This document shows positions 17,797-27,758 of a DNA stretch of 64,000 nt, one piece after another. Made by a program: the position numbers and the translations under genes. The notes below the pieces were generated by a model. That model was not told the origin of the DNA, made no database searches, and worked only from the letters and a program-made list of their open reading frames with translations. Origin of the DNA: Benzoatithermus flavus (GTDB lineage: Bacteria; Pseudomonadota; Alphaproteobacteria; Geminicoccales; Geminicoccaceae); the NCBI RefSeq assembly GCF_037908215.1, contig NZ_JBBLZC010000018.1, positions 1 through 64,000 of the forward strand, given 5' to 3'. The stretch's first letter is position 1. Every line of letters starts with the position of its first letter.

Positions 17797-18906
17797 TCAC
17801 GCCGCGAGCCGGTCCAGCTCCTTCAAGATCGCATCGCCCATGCCGCTCGTCGAGACCCTGGTGCAGCCATCCTGCGCGATGTCGGCGGTGCGGTAGCCCT
17901 GGTCCAGCACGTTGCTGATCGCCTTCTCGAGCCGGTCGGCCTCGGCCCCGAGGTCGAAGGAGTAGCGCAGCAGCATGGCGAAGCTCATCAGGCACGCGAT
18001 CGGGTTGGCGATGCCCTGGCCCGCGATGTCGGGTGCCGAGCCGTGGACCGGCTCGTACATGGCCTTGCGGCGGCCATTCGCGTCGGCGGCGCCCAGGGAG
18101 GCCGAGGGCAGCATGCCGAGGCTGCCCGTGAGCATGGCGGCACAGTCGGAGAGGAGATCGCCGAACAGGTTGTCGGTGACGATGACGTCGAACTGCTTGG
18201 GGCGCCGGACGAGCTGCATGGCGCAGTTGTCGGCGTACATGTGCTCGAGCTCGACGTCCGGGTAGTCGCGGTCGCGGAGCGCCTGCACGGTCTGACGCCA
18301 CAGGACGCCCGTATGCATGACGTTGGCCTTCTCGACCGAATGCACCTTGTTCCGGCGCTTGCGCGCGAGCTCGAAGCCGACCCGTGCCACGCGCTCGATC
18401 TCGGACGTGGTGTAGACCTGGGTGTCGACTGCCCGCTTCTGCCCGTCCGCGAGCTCGGTGATGCCGCGCGGCTCGCCGAAATAGACGCCTCCGGTGAGCT
18501 CGCGCAGGATCATGACGTCGAGCCCCTCGACCAGCTCGGGCTTGAGCGAGGAGGCTCCTGCGAGGGCGGGGAAGACGATGGCAGGCCGCAAGTTCGCGAA
18601 CAGGTCCATCTCCTTGCGCAAACGCAGGAGGCCGCGCTCGGGCTTCAGCGCGAACGGCAGGTCGTCGTACTTGGGTCCGCCCACGGCGCCGAACATGACC
18701 GTGCCGATCTCGTTCGCTTTCGCCATGGTGGCGTCGGTCAGCGGCACGCCGTGCACATCGTAGGCCGCCCCGCCGACCAGATCCTCCTCGACCGCGAACT
18801 CGATCCCGCGCCGGGCGAGCCAGCCGATCACGCGCCGGACCTCGGTCATGACCTCGGCACCGATGCCGTCACCGGGAAGGAAGAGGATGCGACCGACCTG
18901 GGCCAT
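17797..18906 (-). CDS. leuB: 3-isopropylmalate dehydrogenase
   Basis: 369 residues. LeuB oxidatively decarboxylates 3-isopropylmalate to 2-ketoisocaproate in leucine synthesis, using NAD+ and Mg2+/Mn2+. Visible motifs are ILFLPGDGIGAEVMTEVRRV, RPAIVFPAL, ELTGGVYFGEPRGI, the metal and substrate residues in SVEKANVMHTGVLWRQTV, DNLFGDLLSDCAAMLTGS and the NAD site EPVHGSAPDIAGQGIANPIA. The start MAQVGRILFLPGDGIG is preferred over a longer frame that runs through the upstream gap. Compared with typical operons the gene is separated from leuC and leuD by other genes. Confidence 0.97.
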   Translation of the reverse strand: MAQVGRILFLPGDGIGAEVMTEVRRVIGWLARRGIEFAVEEDLVGGAAYDVHGVPLTDATMAKANEIGTVMFGAVGGPKYDDLPFALKPERGLLRLRKEMDLFANLRPAIVFPALAGASSLKPELVEGLDVMILRELTGGVYFGEPRGITELADGQKRAVDTQVYTTSEIERVARVGFELARKRRNKVHSVEKANVMHTGVLWRQTVQALRDRDYPDVELEHMYADNCAMQLVRRPKQFDVIVTDNLFGDLLSDCAAMLTGSLGMLPSASLGAADANGRRKAMYEPVHGSAPDIAGQGIANPIACLMSFAMLLRYSFDLGAEADRLEKAISNVLDQGYRTADIAQDGCTRVSTSGMGDAILKELDRLAA

Positions 18907-19067
18907 GACTGCTCCGCGCTCGTCGTCTCGAAGGGTACCAGAAGGTGGAGGCTCTCTAGCGTTCGGGCAGAGGAAAGGCAAACCCTCAGCCGTCGATCGT
19001 GCCTTGGCCCGAACGTGCGATGCCCGAACCAGCGGACATTGCACGCGGAAGTTTCGGTGGGATAGAG

Positions 19068-19508
19068 ATGACGAGAACGCCACAACGAGGCGCATCCAGG
19101 CGTTCTGCCATTCTTTCCGGCGTGTTCGTCCTGCTCGTCGTCTCCTCCGTCCATGCCCAGCACCCGCAGCTGTGGAGCGACAGCTTCGTCCTTCCGTCGC
19201 CCCGGGCCACCTCGGCCACGCCAGCGCCCGCCGAGCCGCAGACGAGCGCACCGGGCACCACGCAGCGATGGGCGGACCCCGTCTACACCAAACGTCGGAC
19301 GGATGCCGAAAATCAGGGGATCGTCGACCGGATGGTCGAGCGTGCCCGGCAGGATGCTCGCGCAGGGCGTGGTGTCGGGCTCGATCATCATGGCAACGCT
19401 GCAGCGCACCTGCCCGATCGGCTGTGGCAGGAGCACATGGCTCGCGACCGGGCCAACGAGGCATTCCAAGGCAACGAGGACGAGCATTACAGGCGCCGGA
19501 AATACTAG
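19068..19508 (+). CDS. Small secreted protein of unknown function
   Basis: 146 residues from the ATG at 19068. The start MTRTPQRGASRRSAILSGVF has a basic n-region, a hydrophobic core ending VLLVVSSVHAQ, and a good AxA-like cleavage site, so it is probably exported. The mature part is Pro/Ala/Thr-rich, then charged and His/Arg/Asp-rich near the C-terminus (WQEHMARDRANEAFQGN). I recognise no domain. It is divergent from leuB across about 160 bases. An antisense frame covers the same DNA, but the signal peptide and a stop before the hairpin pair favour this strand. Confidence 0.5.
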   Translation: MTRTPQRGASRRSAILSGVFVLLVVSSVHAQHPQLWSDSFVLPSPRATSATPAPAEPQTSAPGTTQRWADPVYTKRRTDAENQGIVDRMVERARQDARAGRGVGLDHHGNAAAHLPDRLWQEHMARDRANEAFQGNEDEHYRRRKY

Positions 19509-19570
19509 AGCGGCAATTGAGGCACGCCCGCCTGGATCATTCGTTTGCCTTGCGCGTTCCCGCAGCAGCA

Positions 19571-19627
19571 TCGAGCGACCACGCTCGAGGTGACGCGCCC
19601 TCCTCGCCGGCAGCCGGCGAGGAGGGC
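19571..19627. repeat. Tandem strong hairpins
   Basis: Two inverted repeats sit in a 218-base gap: TCGAGCG (19571-19577) with CGCTCGA (19582-19588), then a perfect 14-base stem GCCCTCCTCGCCGG (19597-19610) with CCGGCGAGGAGGGC (19614-19627) and loop CAG. The second is very stable. It may terminate the upstream secreted-protein gene without a T-run, or be a processing site before the permease gene. Confidence 0.6.
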
Positions 19628-19726
19628 ACGACGAGGTGGATCGCGGTGGCCCGGACGGAAGCACCCGGACCGATGATGCCAGGGAACGGAGCGAGCCGCA
19701 TCGTGCTGCGGCCGGAGCCGGCGGCG

Positions 19727-20248
19727 ATGAAACTCCCGGCTCGTCATGTTCGTTTCAGTGAAGCTCGACCGTTCCTGCAGCCGAAGGAGAAGGTGGTGGG
19801 CACCCCGAACGAACTTTTCTCCCGGATCGCCAACTGGATTTCGCGACAAGCCGGCCGCTCCTACACTTTCATCCTGGCGATCGCGGTCGTCGTGGTCTGG
19901 GCTGCTACTGGACCCTTGTTCGGCTTCTCCGACACCTGGCAGCTCATCATCAACACCGGAACGACCATCGTCACGTTCCTCATGGTGTTCCTGATCCAGA
20001 ACACCCAGAACCGGGACACCCAGGCCATTCAGCTCAAGCTCGACGAGCTGATCCGGGTCCACCGCGAGGCCCGCAACCGACTGCTCACGCTCGAGGACCT
20101 CACCGACGCCGAGCTCGACCAGGTGAAGGAGCGCTTCGCGCGCCTGGCGAGAAGGCATCCGCAGGCGGCGCCGCACCTGCACGACGCCAGGGAGAACCTC
20201 GAGGAGGTTGAGGAGTATTTCGAGCAAGCACAGGCGCAGATGCGCTGA
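19727..20248 (+). CDS. Low-affinity iron permease family protein
   Basis: 173 residues from ATG 19727. A GTG at 19796, six bases after AAGGAG, would give 150 residues and fits the family start better. Two membrane segments are clear: YTFILAIAVVVVWAATGPLF and IINTGTTIVTFLMVFLIQNT. They are followed by the family motif NTQNRDTQAIQLKLDELIR and a charged helical tail (coiled coil, ending EEVEEYFEQAQAQ). This matches the bacterial low-affinity iron permease (Fet4-like) family. Direct iron transport by these short bacterial proteins is poorly established. It converges on the rhomboid gene. Confidence 0.85.
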   Translation: MKLPARHVRFSEARPFLQPKEKVVGTPNELFSRIANWISRQAGRSYTFILAIAVVVVWAATGPLFGFSDTWQLIINTGTTIVTFLMVFLIQNTQNRDTQAIQLKLDELIRVHREARNRLLTLEDLTDAELDQVKERFARLARRHPQAAPHLHDARENLEEVEEYFEQAQAQMR

Positions 20249-20387
20249 CGTGCGCCGCATCGGGCCGGGTGCCAGCTTCTCCCGCGGCGGGAGGGAAGCC
20301 GTTCCGGAACGCGGGACCGGCTGGGGGGTGACGAGGCTCGCCCTGCTCGTGGGCCTGCCCGGAGCAAGGGCTTTGGCGCTTCGCGCG

Positions 20388-21032
20388 TCAGCCCCGACGT
20401 CCGGCCCGGTCCGGAATCCGGCGACGCCCGCCGCCGTAGAGCCAGCCGGCGAGGAAGCCGCCGGCGTGGGCAGCGTAGGCGATCGGGCTGTCGTGGAAGA
20501 GCACGATCCCGACCAGGTTGAAGAGGATGAACAGAGCACCGTAAAGGTTCACCGCCTGGTCGAGATGACCGAACCCGCGATGCTCGCGGATCTGGCGCAA
20601 GGACCAGCCGATGAGGGCAGCCGCCGAGGCCGAGGCGCCGATGAGCGCGGCATCGCCGCCGGTCGCGATCTGCACCAGCGTGTGGGCGAGAGCGCCGGCG
20701 AAGGCACCCAGAAGAAGGACGAGAATCAAGGCGGCCGAGCCGAGACGGCGCTCCACGAGCGGCCCCAGGATGACGATGCCGAGCAGATTGCCTAAAAGAT
20801 GCATGAAGCCGGCATGGAGCAAACCGTAGGTGGCCGCACCCGTGACCCAGCGCACCGGTCCGGCGAAGGGGTCGAAGGCAAGATAGTAGAACGCGACGAA
20901 GCGCAGATCCGGTACCAGGCTCGCGAGGAAGCCCAGGAGGAGCACGGCCGCCACGAGCCTGGTCGTGGGCGGCAGGTTGAGGATGGGCGGCTGTCGGCGC
21001 CCGTTCCCGAGCGGGCGCCGGATCATGGGCAT
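20388..21032 (-). CDS. Rhomboid-family intramembrane serine protease
   Basis: 214 residues with about six membrane helices. The catalytic elements are present: HAGFMHLLGN (His73, His78, Asn82), the serine in ALIGASASAAALIG (Ser134 in GxSx), and the general base in YAAHAGGFLAGW (His189). Rhomboids cleave membrane helices or proteins inside the bilayer; the substrate is unknown. A basic Pro-rich start (MPMIRRPLGNGRRQPP) stays cytoplasmic. It follows leuD in the same direction with a 73-base gap and may share its transcript. Confidence 0.92.
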   Translation of the reverse strand: MPMIRRPLGNGRRQPPILNLPPTTRLVAAVLLLGFLASLVPDLRFVAFYYLAFDPFAGPVRWVTGAATYGLLHAGFMHLLGNLLGIVILGPLVERRLGSAALILVLLLGAFAGALAHTLVQIATGGDAALIGASASAAALIGWSLRQIREHRGFGHLDQAVNLYGALFILFNLVGIVLFHDSPIAYAAHAGGFLAGWLYGGGRRRIPDRAGRRG

Positions 21033-21105
21033 AAAACTCCTCGGTGCCGCGGACCGATGCCGGTCACGCGGGCGGCCGGACGACAGGTCCTCGGTGGCCC
21101 GCCGG

Positions 21106-21735
21106 TCAGGCGGCGGCCTCGCCGCGGTAGAGCCAAGGCGCGCGCATGCGCTGGGCCGCCTCGAAGCGGTCGATCTTCTCGCTCTGCTGCAGGGTGAGGC
21201 CGATCTCGTCGAGGCCGTTCAGGAGCTTCTCGCGATGCGCGGGATCGAGCTCGAAATGGATCGGCTCGTTGCCGGTCGGGCGGTCGATGACGTGGTGCTC
21301 GAGGTCGACCGTGAAGGTGGGGTCGGCCGCGACGCTGGCCTCGTGGATCAAAAGATCGACCTCGTCCTTGTTGAGCACGATCGGCAGGATGCCGTTCTTG
21401 AAGCAGTTGTTGTAGAAGATGTCGGCGAAGCTGGGAGCGATGATGCAGCGGATGCCGAAGTCGAGGAGCGCCCAGGGCGCGTGCTCGCGCGAGCTGCCGC
21501 AGCCGAAGTTCTGGCCGGTGATCAGGATCTGGGCCCGGCGGTAAGGCTCCTTGTTCAGAACGAAGTCGGGATTCTCCGAGCCGTCCGGCAGGTAGCGCAA
21601 CGATTCGAACAGGCCGACACCGAGGCCGGTGCGCTTGATCGTCTTCAGCCACTTGGCCGGGATGATCTGGTCGGTGTCGACGTTGACCATTGGCAGAGGC
21701 GCGGCGATGCCGGTGAGCTTCGTGAACGGCTGCAT
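21106..21735 (-). CDS. leuD: 3-isopropylmalate dehydratase small subunit
   Basis: 209 residues from ATG 21735 (MQPFTKLTGIAAPLPMVNVD). LeuD is the swivelling subunit that with LeuC isomerises 2- to 3-isopropylmalate. NVDTDQIIPAKWLKTI, NFGCGSSREHAPWALLDFG and FKNGILPIVL are standard. An in-frame ATG 19 codons earlier gives residues outside the family pattern. It is divergent from mgtA (113 bases) and lies 3.4 kb from its partner leuC, with mgtA and the GST gene between them on the other strand. Confidence 0.96.
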   Translation of the reverse strand: MQPFTKLTGIAAPLPMVNVDTDQIIPAKWLKTIKRTGLGVGLFESLRYLPDGSENPDFVLNKEPYRRAQILITGQNFGCGSSREHAPWALLDFGIRCIIAPSFADIFYNNCFKNGILPIVLNKDEVDLLIHEASVAADPTFTVDLEHHVIDRPTGNEPIHFELDPAHREKLLNGLDEIGLTLQQSEKIDRFEAAQRMRAPWLYRGEAAA

Positions 21736-21848
21736 GGGGCGGGACTCGTCAGGATCGATCGAACCTCGGCCTTGTGCCCGGCTTGCAGGCATTTGTCCAG
21801 ATCGGGCACTGTCGAGGCCCTCATACCGAGCCTGTGGGGAACGGGGCC

Positions 21849-24452
21849 ATGACGCTGTCGGCGAGTCTGCACGCCGCCCGACCGGGAGGCGGGAAGCCGT
21901 CCTCGTCCGGAGACGGCGAGGCGTTCTGGAACCGGCCGCTCGCCGCCCTTATGGAGGGCCTCGGAGCGACGTCCAGAGGCCTCACGAGCGCCGAGGCCGA
22001 GGCGCGCCTCGAGCGCTTCGGCCCGAACGATGCGCTCTCGCGGCCGGCACGGTCGCTCTGGCTACGGTTCCTGGCCCGGTTCGGCAATCCTCTGATCCTC
22101 ATCCTCCTGTTCGCGAGCGCACTCTCGGCGGCGAGCGGCGAGACCCTGAGCTTCGTGCTCGTGGTCACCATCGTGCTCATGAGCGTCGTGCTCGACTTCG
22201 TGCAGGAGGTGCGGGCCGAAGGTGCCGTGGAGGCGCTGCGGCGTTCCGTGGCGCTCACCGCGAAGGTGCTGCGGGACGGTACCGAGGCAGTGCAGCCGGT
22301 GGACCGGCTGGTGCCGGGCGACGTCGTCCGGCTTGCGGCCGGGGACGTCGTGCCGGCCGACGGCCGGCTGCTCGAGGCGCACGACCTGTTCGTGAACCAA
22401 GCGCTTCTCACGGGCGAGCCCTATCCTGTGGCGAAGCAGGCCGGTGACCTCGCCGTACCAGCCCCGGATCCGACGGCCGCCCTCAACGCACTCTTCATGG
22501 GTACCTCGGTCATCAGCGGCACCGGGCTGGTCCTCGTCTGCCGCACCGGGCGCGACACCGCGCTGGGTGGCCTCGCCGGCGCCCTCGCCGCCCAGCGCCC
22601 GCCCGACGCGTTCGAGATCGGCATCCGCCGCTTCGGCTTCTTGATGCTGCGGCTCACCGTGTTCCTCGTCCTGTTCGTGCTCGTGGTGAACGTGCTGTTC
22701 GACCGGCCGTGGCTCGAATCCCTGATGTTCGCGCTGGCGCTGGCGGTGGGCCTGACGCCCGAGCTCCTGCCCATGGTCGTCACGGTGACGCTCGCGGGTG
22801 GTGCCCGACGGATGGCGCGACGCCGGGTGATCGTGAAGCGGCTCGCCGCCATCCACGATCTCGGCGCCATGGACGTGCTCTGCACCGACAAGACCGGGAC
22901 GCTGACCGAGGCGCGGATCCGTCTCGTCCGCCACCTCGACGCTCGCGGGGAGGAGAGCGAGCGCGTCTTCCGGCTCGCCTACCTCAACAGCGCCTTCGAG
23001 AGCGGGATCAGGAGCCCGCTCGACGAGGCCGTGCTCGAGCACGGGCAGATGGACCTTTCGGGCTGGCGCAAGCTCGACGAGGTGCCGTTCGACTTCGAGC
23101 GCCGGCGGGTTTCGGTGCTGATCGAGGGCGAGGAGGGACGCCTTCTGATCGTGAAAGGAGCGCCCGAGGACGTGATCCGGCTCTCGAGCCGCTACGAGGC
23201 CGGGCCCGGCTCGGTGCTGCCGCTGGACGGAGGGGCGCACAGGATGCTGCTAGAGCAGTTCGAGCGGTTGGGCGAGGAGGGCTTTCGCGTGCTCGGGATC
23301 GCCTCGCGCAGTGTGGGCCCGGAGCACGGAACCGCGCACGTCCCGGACGAGAGCGAGCTCGTGTTCGCGGGCTTCGCCGTGTTCCTCGACCCGCCCAAGG
23401 CGGACGCCGCGGCGGCGATCGAGGCGCTCGCGGCCTCCGGCGTCGCGGTGAAGATCTTGACCGGGGACAACGAGCGGGTGACGCGGCACGTCTGCGGCGA
23501 GCTGGGGGTGAGCGTGCTCGGCGTGATCACGGGCGAGGAGCTGGCACGGATGAGTGACGAGGCGCTCTTCGCCCGGCTGCCTGCGGTGAACCTGTTCTGC
23601 CGGGTGACGCCGCAGCAGAAGCGGCGCGTGCTCCTGGCCCTGAAGCGTCGCGGCCACGTCGCGGGCTTTCTCGGCGACGGGATCAACGACGCCTCGGCGC
23701 TGCACGCGGCCGATGTCGGGATCTCGGTGGACAGCGCCGCCGATGTGGCGAAGCAGGCGGCCGACCTCGTGCTGCTGGCGCACGACCTCGGCGTGGTCCA
23801 TGCCGGCATCCTCGAGGGGCGGCGGACGGTCGAGAACGTCACCAAGTACATCCTGATGGGGAGCAGCTCCAACTTCGGCAACATGTTCAGCATGGCCGGT
23901 GCCGCCCTGTTCCTGCCGTTCCTGCCGATGCTGCCGATCCAGGTGCTCTTGAACAACCTGCTCTACGACGGCTCGGAGCTGGGCGTGCCGCTCGACCGGG
24001 TGGACGCGGAAGCACTGGCGCGGCCGGTGCGCTGGGACTTCAGGCTGATCGAGCGCTTCATGCTGGTGCTGGGGCCGGTGAGCTCGCTCTTCGACTTTTT
24101 GACCTTCGCTGCCCTCTGGTGGCTGTTCGGCGCCGGGGAGACGCTGTTCCAGACCGGCTGGTTCGTGGAATCGCTGGCGACACAGGTGCTCGTGATCCTC
24201 GTCATCCGTACCCGCGGCGCGCCCTGGCGCAGCCGGCCGCATGGGCTGCTGCTGGGACTGTCCCTCGGCATCGCGGCCTTCGGCGCCGTCCTGCCGCTGA
24301 CGCCCTTGGGCGGGCTGTTCGGCTTCGTGCCGCCGCCGCCTCGGTTCTATCTGTTCCTGGCGGCGGCCGTGCCGGCCTATCTGGCGCTGGTCGAAGCGGT
24401 GAAGCGCTGGTTCTATCGCCGCCTGGCACCGGCAGCGGGGACGACGGCATGA
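21849..24452 (+). CDS. mgtA: Magnesium-translocating P-type ATPase
   Basis: 867 residues from ATG 21849. P3B-type ATPase motifs are in order: the actuator loop LLTGEP, the membrane motif VGLTPELLPMVVTVTLAGGA, the phosphorylation site DVLCTDKTGTLTEARIR (Asp347), the nucleotide-domain KGAPEDVI, and the hinge GFLGDGINDASALHAADVGI. The C-terminal membrane motif NNLLYDGSELGVPLDRVD corresponds to the YD...P.D.VD signature of MgtA/MgtB. About ten helices are expected. It imports Mg2+ using ATP. No obvious M-box leader fits in the 113 bases to leuD. The stop overlaps the next gene as ATGA. Confidence 0.94.
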   Translation: MTLSASLHAARPGGGKPSSSGDGEAFWNRPLAALMEGLGATSRGLTSAEAEARLERFGPNDALSRPARSLWLRFLARFGNPLILILLFASALSAASGETLSFVLVVTIVLMSVVLDFVQEVRAEGAVEALRRSVALTAKVLRDGTEAVQPVDRLVPGDVVRLAAGDVVPADGRLLEAHDLFVNQALLTGEPYPVAKQAGDLAVPAPDPTAALNALFMGTSVISGTGLVLVCRTGRDTALGGLAGALAAQRPPDAFEIGIRRFGFLMLRLTVFLVLFVLVVNVLFDRPWLESLMFALALAVGLTPELLPMVVTVTLAGGARRMARRRVIVKRLAAIHDLGAMDVLCTDKTGTLTEARIRLVRHLDARGEESERVFRLAYLNSAFESGIRSPLDEAVLEHGQMDLSGWRKLDEVPFDFERRRVSVLIEGEEGRLLIVKGAPEDVIRLSSRYEAGPGSVLPLDGGAHRMLLEQFERLGEEGFRVLGIASRSVGPEHGTAHVPDESELVFAGFAVFLDPPKADAAAAIEALAASGVAVKILTGDNERVTRHVCGELGVSVLGVITGEELARMSDEALFARLPAVNLFCRVTPQQKRRVLLALKRRGHVAGFLGDGINDASALHAADVGISVDSAADVAKQAADLVLLAHDLGVVHAGILEGRRTVENVTKYILMGSSSNFGNMFSMAGAALFLPFLPMLPIQVLLNNLLYDGSELGVPLDRVDAEALARPVRWDFRLIERFMLVLGPVSSLFDFLTFAALWWLFGAGETLFQTGWFVESLATQVLVILVIRTRGAPWRSRPHGLLLGLSLGIAAFGAVLPLTPLGGLFGFVPPPPRFYLFLAAAVPAYLALVEAVKRWFYRRLAPAAGTTA

Positions 24453-25111
24453 GGCTCTACGACTTCTGGAGCAGCTCGGCGGCCTATCGGGTGCGGATAG
24501 CGCTCGGACTCAAGGGGCTGGCTTACGAGCGGGTGGTGATCAGCCGGCTGAACGGCGTCGAGGACCCGGGCTATTACGCCGTCAACCCGCAAGGCTTCGT
24601 GCCGACGCTCGAAGTGGCGGGGCGAAGGTTCATCCAGTCGCTCGCGATCCTGGAATGGCTCGAGGAGCGCCATCCCACGCCGCCGCTGCTGCCGACGACG
24701 CCCGAGGATAGGGCGCGGGTGAGAGCGCTCATGGGCGTGATCGCCTGCGACATCCAGCCCTTGAACAACCAGCGCGTGCAGGACGCGCTCTTGCGCGAGT
24801 TCGGGCTCGATGCGGCGGGCCTGCGGCGCTGGTACGAGCGCTGGATCGGGGAAGGGTTCGCGGCTCTCGAGCGGCTCTTGGCGGAGAGCCTCGAGACCGG
24901 CCCGTTCTGCCATGGCGAGACGCCGACGCTCGCGGACGTGTGCCTCGTGCCGCAGGTGTTCAACGCACGGCGCTGGGGGTGCGATCTGGCATCCTATCCG
25001 ACCATCCGCCGGATCGATGCCGCCTGCTGCGAGCTGCCGGCGTTCCGGAACGCGGCACCCGAACGGCAGGCGGAGCGTCCGGAAGAGGAAGCTTCGGGCC
25101 GCCCGGCGTGA
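24449..25111 (+). CDS. maiA: Zeta-class glutathione S-transferase, probable maleylacetoacetate isomerase
   Basis: 220 residues, starting in the ATGA overlap with mgtA. The N-terminal thioredoxin-like domain has LYDFWSSSAAYRVRIALGLK. The zeta class usually shows SS-C-x-x-x-RVRIAL; here the Cys is replaced by Ser-Ala, so the catalytic cysteine is absent. NPQGFVPTLE and the glutathione-binding QSLAILEWLEERHP are present. The C-terminal helical domain has DIQPLNNQRV, also typical of the zeta class. The family isomerises maleylacetoacetate in tyrosine degradation, but no other tyrosine-pathway gene is nearby, and the changed motif leaves room for another GST role. Confidence 0.75.
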   Translation: MRLYDFWSSSAAYRVRIALGLKGLAYERVVISRLNGVEDPGYYAVNPQGFVPTLEVAGRRFIQSLAILEWLEERHPTPPLLPTTPEDRARVRALMGVIACDIQPLNNQRVQDALLREFGLDAAGLRRWYERWIGEGFAALERLLAESLETGPFCHGETPTLADVCLVPQVFNARRWGCDLASYPTIRRIDAACCELPAFRNAAPERQAERPEEEASGRPA

Positions 25112-25122
25112 TCGGGCGGAGG

Positions 25123-25158
25123 CCCGCGGCGAGAACCAGGAGCGATCCTCGCCGCGGG
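25123..25158. terminator. Convergent terminator, GST gene and leuC
   Basis: CCCGCGGCGAG (25123-25133) pairs perfectly with CTCGCCGCGGG (25148-25158) across a 14-base loop, in the 55-base gap between two convergent stop codons. No strong T-run is present on either side. Confidence 0.65.
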
Positions 25159-25166
25159 TCGGTTCC

Positions 25167-26573
<1,407 letters not shown>

Positions 26574-26610
26574 GGCGCCCATCCTCCTCAACCTCGTCCT
26601 CTCGCCGGCC

Positions 26611-27006
26611 TCACTCTTCCGCGGCCACGGGCTTCGCCTCGGCGCGCTCTTCCCGGCGCTCCACGATGCGGGCCGCCTTGCCGGTGCGGCCGCGCAGATA
26701 ATAGAGCTTCGCCCGGCGCACGCGACCGCGACGGACGACCTCGATGCTGTCGATGCGGGGGCTATAGAGCGGGAACACGCGCTCGACACCCTCGCCGTAG
26801 GAGATCTTGCGGACGGTAAAGGCCGAGTTGATGCCGCGGTTGCGGCGCGCGATGCACACGCCCTCGAAGGCCTGCACGCGCTCGCGGTTGCCCTCGATCA
26901 CCTTGACGTTCACGCGCAGCGTGTCGCCGGGCTTGAAATCGGGGATGGCCCGTTCCGCGAGCAGGCGGTCCATCTGCTCCTTCTCGAGCTCTTGGATCAG
27001 GTTCAT
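26611..27006 (-). CDS. rplS: 50S ribosomal protein L19
   Basis: 131 residues. L19 sits at the 30S-50S interface. MNLIQELEKEQ, PDFKPGDTLRVNVKVIEGNR, VQAFEGVCIARRNRGINSAF, ISYGEGVERVFPLYSPRI and RRAKLYYLRGRTGKAARI are canonical. It has a short acidic/Ala C-terminal tail. It follows trmD by 56 bases in the classic rpsP-rimM-trmD-rplS order. Confidence 0.98.
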   Translation of the reverse strand: MNLIQELEKEQMDRLLAERAIPDFKPGDTLRVNVKVIEGNRERVQAFEGVCIARRNRGINSAFTVRKISYGEGVERVFPLYSPRIDSIEVVRRGRVRRAKLYYLRGRTGKAARIVERREERAEAKPVAAEE

Positions 27007-27062
27007 CGCTTCGTCCTCATCTTCTGACCCCGCCGCCGAGCCTTGGGGCCGCTCGTTGCTTC

Positions 27063-27758
27063 CTAGCCAGAGGTCCCGATCAGATCCGGCCGCCGGGACT
27101 TGGTGATCGAGAGCGCCTGCTCGCGTCGCCAGGCGTCGATCTTGGCATGGTGGCCCGAGAGCAGAATCTCGGGCACCGCGCGCCCCTCCCACACCTGCGG
27201 CCGGGTGTAGTGGGGGTATTCCAGAAGCCCGCTCGCGAAGCTCTCCTCCTTGAGCGAAGCCTCGTCGCCGATCACACCGGGCAGGAGCCGCACGCAGGCG
27301 TCGATCAGCGCCATGGCCGCGAGCTCGCCGCCCGAGAGCACGAAGTCACCGATCGAGACCTCGAGAAAGCCTCTCGCCTCGATCACGCGATGGTCCACAC
27401 CCTCATAGCGGCCACACAGGAGCACGACGCCGGGCCCCTTGGCCAGGTCCTGCGCCATGGCCTGACGCAGAGGCACGCCGCGCGGGCTCAGGTAGACGAG
27501 AGGGCCCGGAGCACCCTCCTGGACCGCATGATCGACCGCCTTCGCCACGATGTCAGGGCGCATCACCATGCCGGCACCGCCGCCGAAGGGCGTGTCGTCG
27601 ACGGTCTGGTGACGATCGCTCGTGAAGTCGCGGATGTTGACGGTCTCGAGCCGCCACAGATCCCGCTGCAGCGCCTTGCCCGCGAGCGAATGGCCCAAGG
27701 GCCCCGGGAACATCTCGGGAAAGATGGTGAGCACGGTCGCGGTCCAGGGTCGGGTCAC
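27063..27758 (-). CDS. trmD: tRNA (guanine37-N1)-methyltransferase
   Basis: 231 residues from a GTG start that overlaps the rimM stop as GTGA. TrmD makes m1G37 and prevents +1 frameshifting. The knotted SPOUT fold is shown by TVLTIFPEMFPGPLGHSLAG, DDTPFGGGAGMVM, LLCGRYEGVDHRVIE, SIGDFVLSGGELAAMALIDA and LLEYPHYTRP. Length is normal. The overlap implies translational coupling to rimM. Confidence 0.97.
   Translation of the reverse strand: MTRPWTATVLTIFPEMFPGPLGHSLAGKALQRDLWRLETVNIRDFTSDRHQTVDDTPFGGGAGMVMRPDIVAKAVDHAVQEGAPGPLVYLSPRGVPLRQAMAQDLAKGPGVVLLCGRYEGVDHRVIEARGFLEVSIGDFVLSGGELAAMALIDACVRLLPGVIGDEASLKEESFASGLLEYPHYTRPQVWEGRAVPEILLSGHHAKIDAWRREQALSITKSRRPDLIGTSG

Noticed and set aside
17294..18301. 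A long frame joining leuB DNA with the DUF29 protein
   Set aside because: The first half is leuB read in another frame; the DUF29 protein has a proper start at 17791.
20249..20387. Short hairpins between the iron-permease-like and rhomboid genes (CTCCCGC/GCGGGAG and CGTTCCGGAACG)
   Set aside because: Stems are only six or seven bases and common at this base composition; not strong enough to list as a terminator.
21736..21848. A possible Mg2+-sensing leader (M-box) upstream of mgtA
   Set aside because: Only 113 bases separate leuD and mgtA starts, too short for an M-box plus promoter, and no matching conserved stems were seen.
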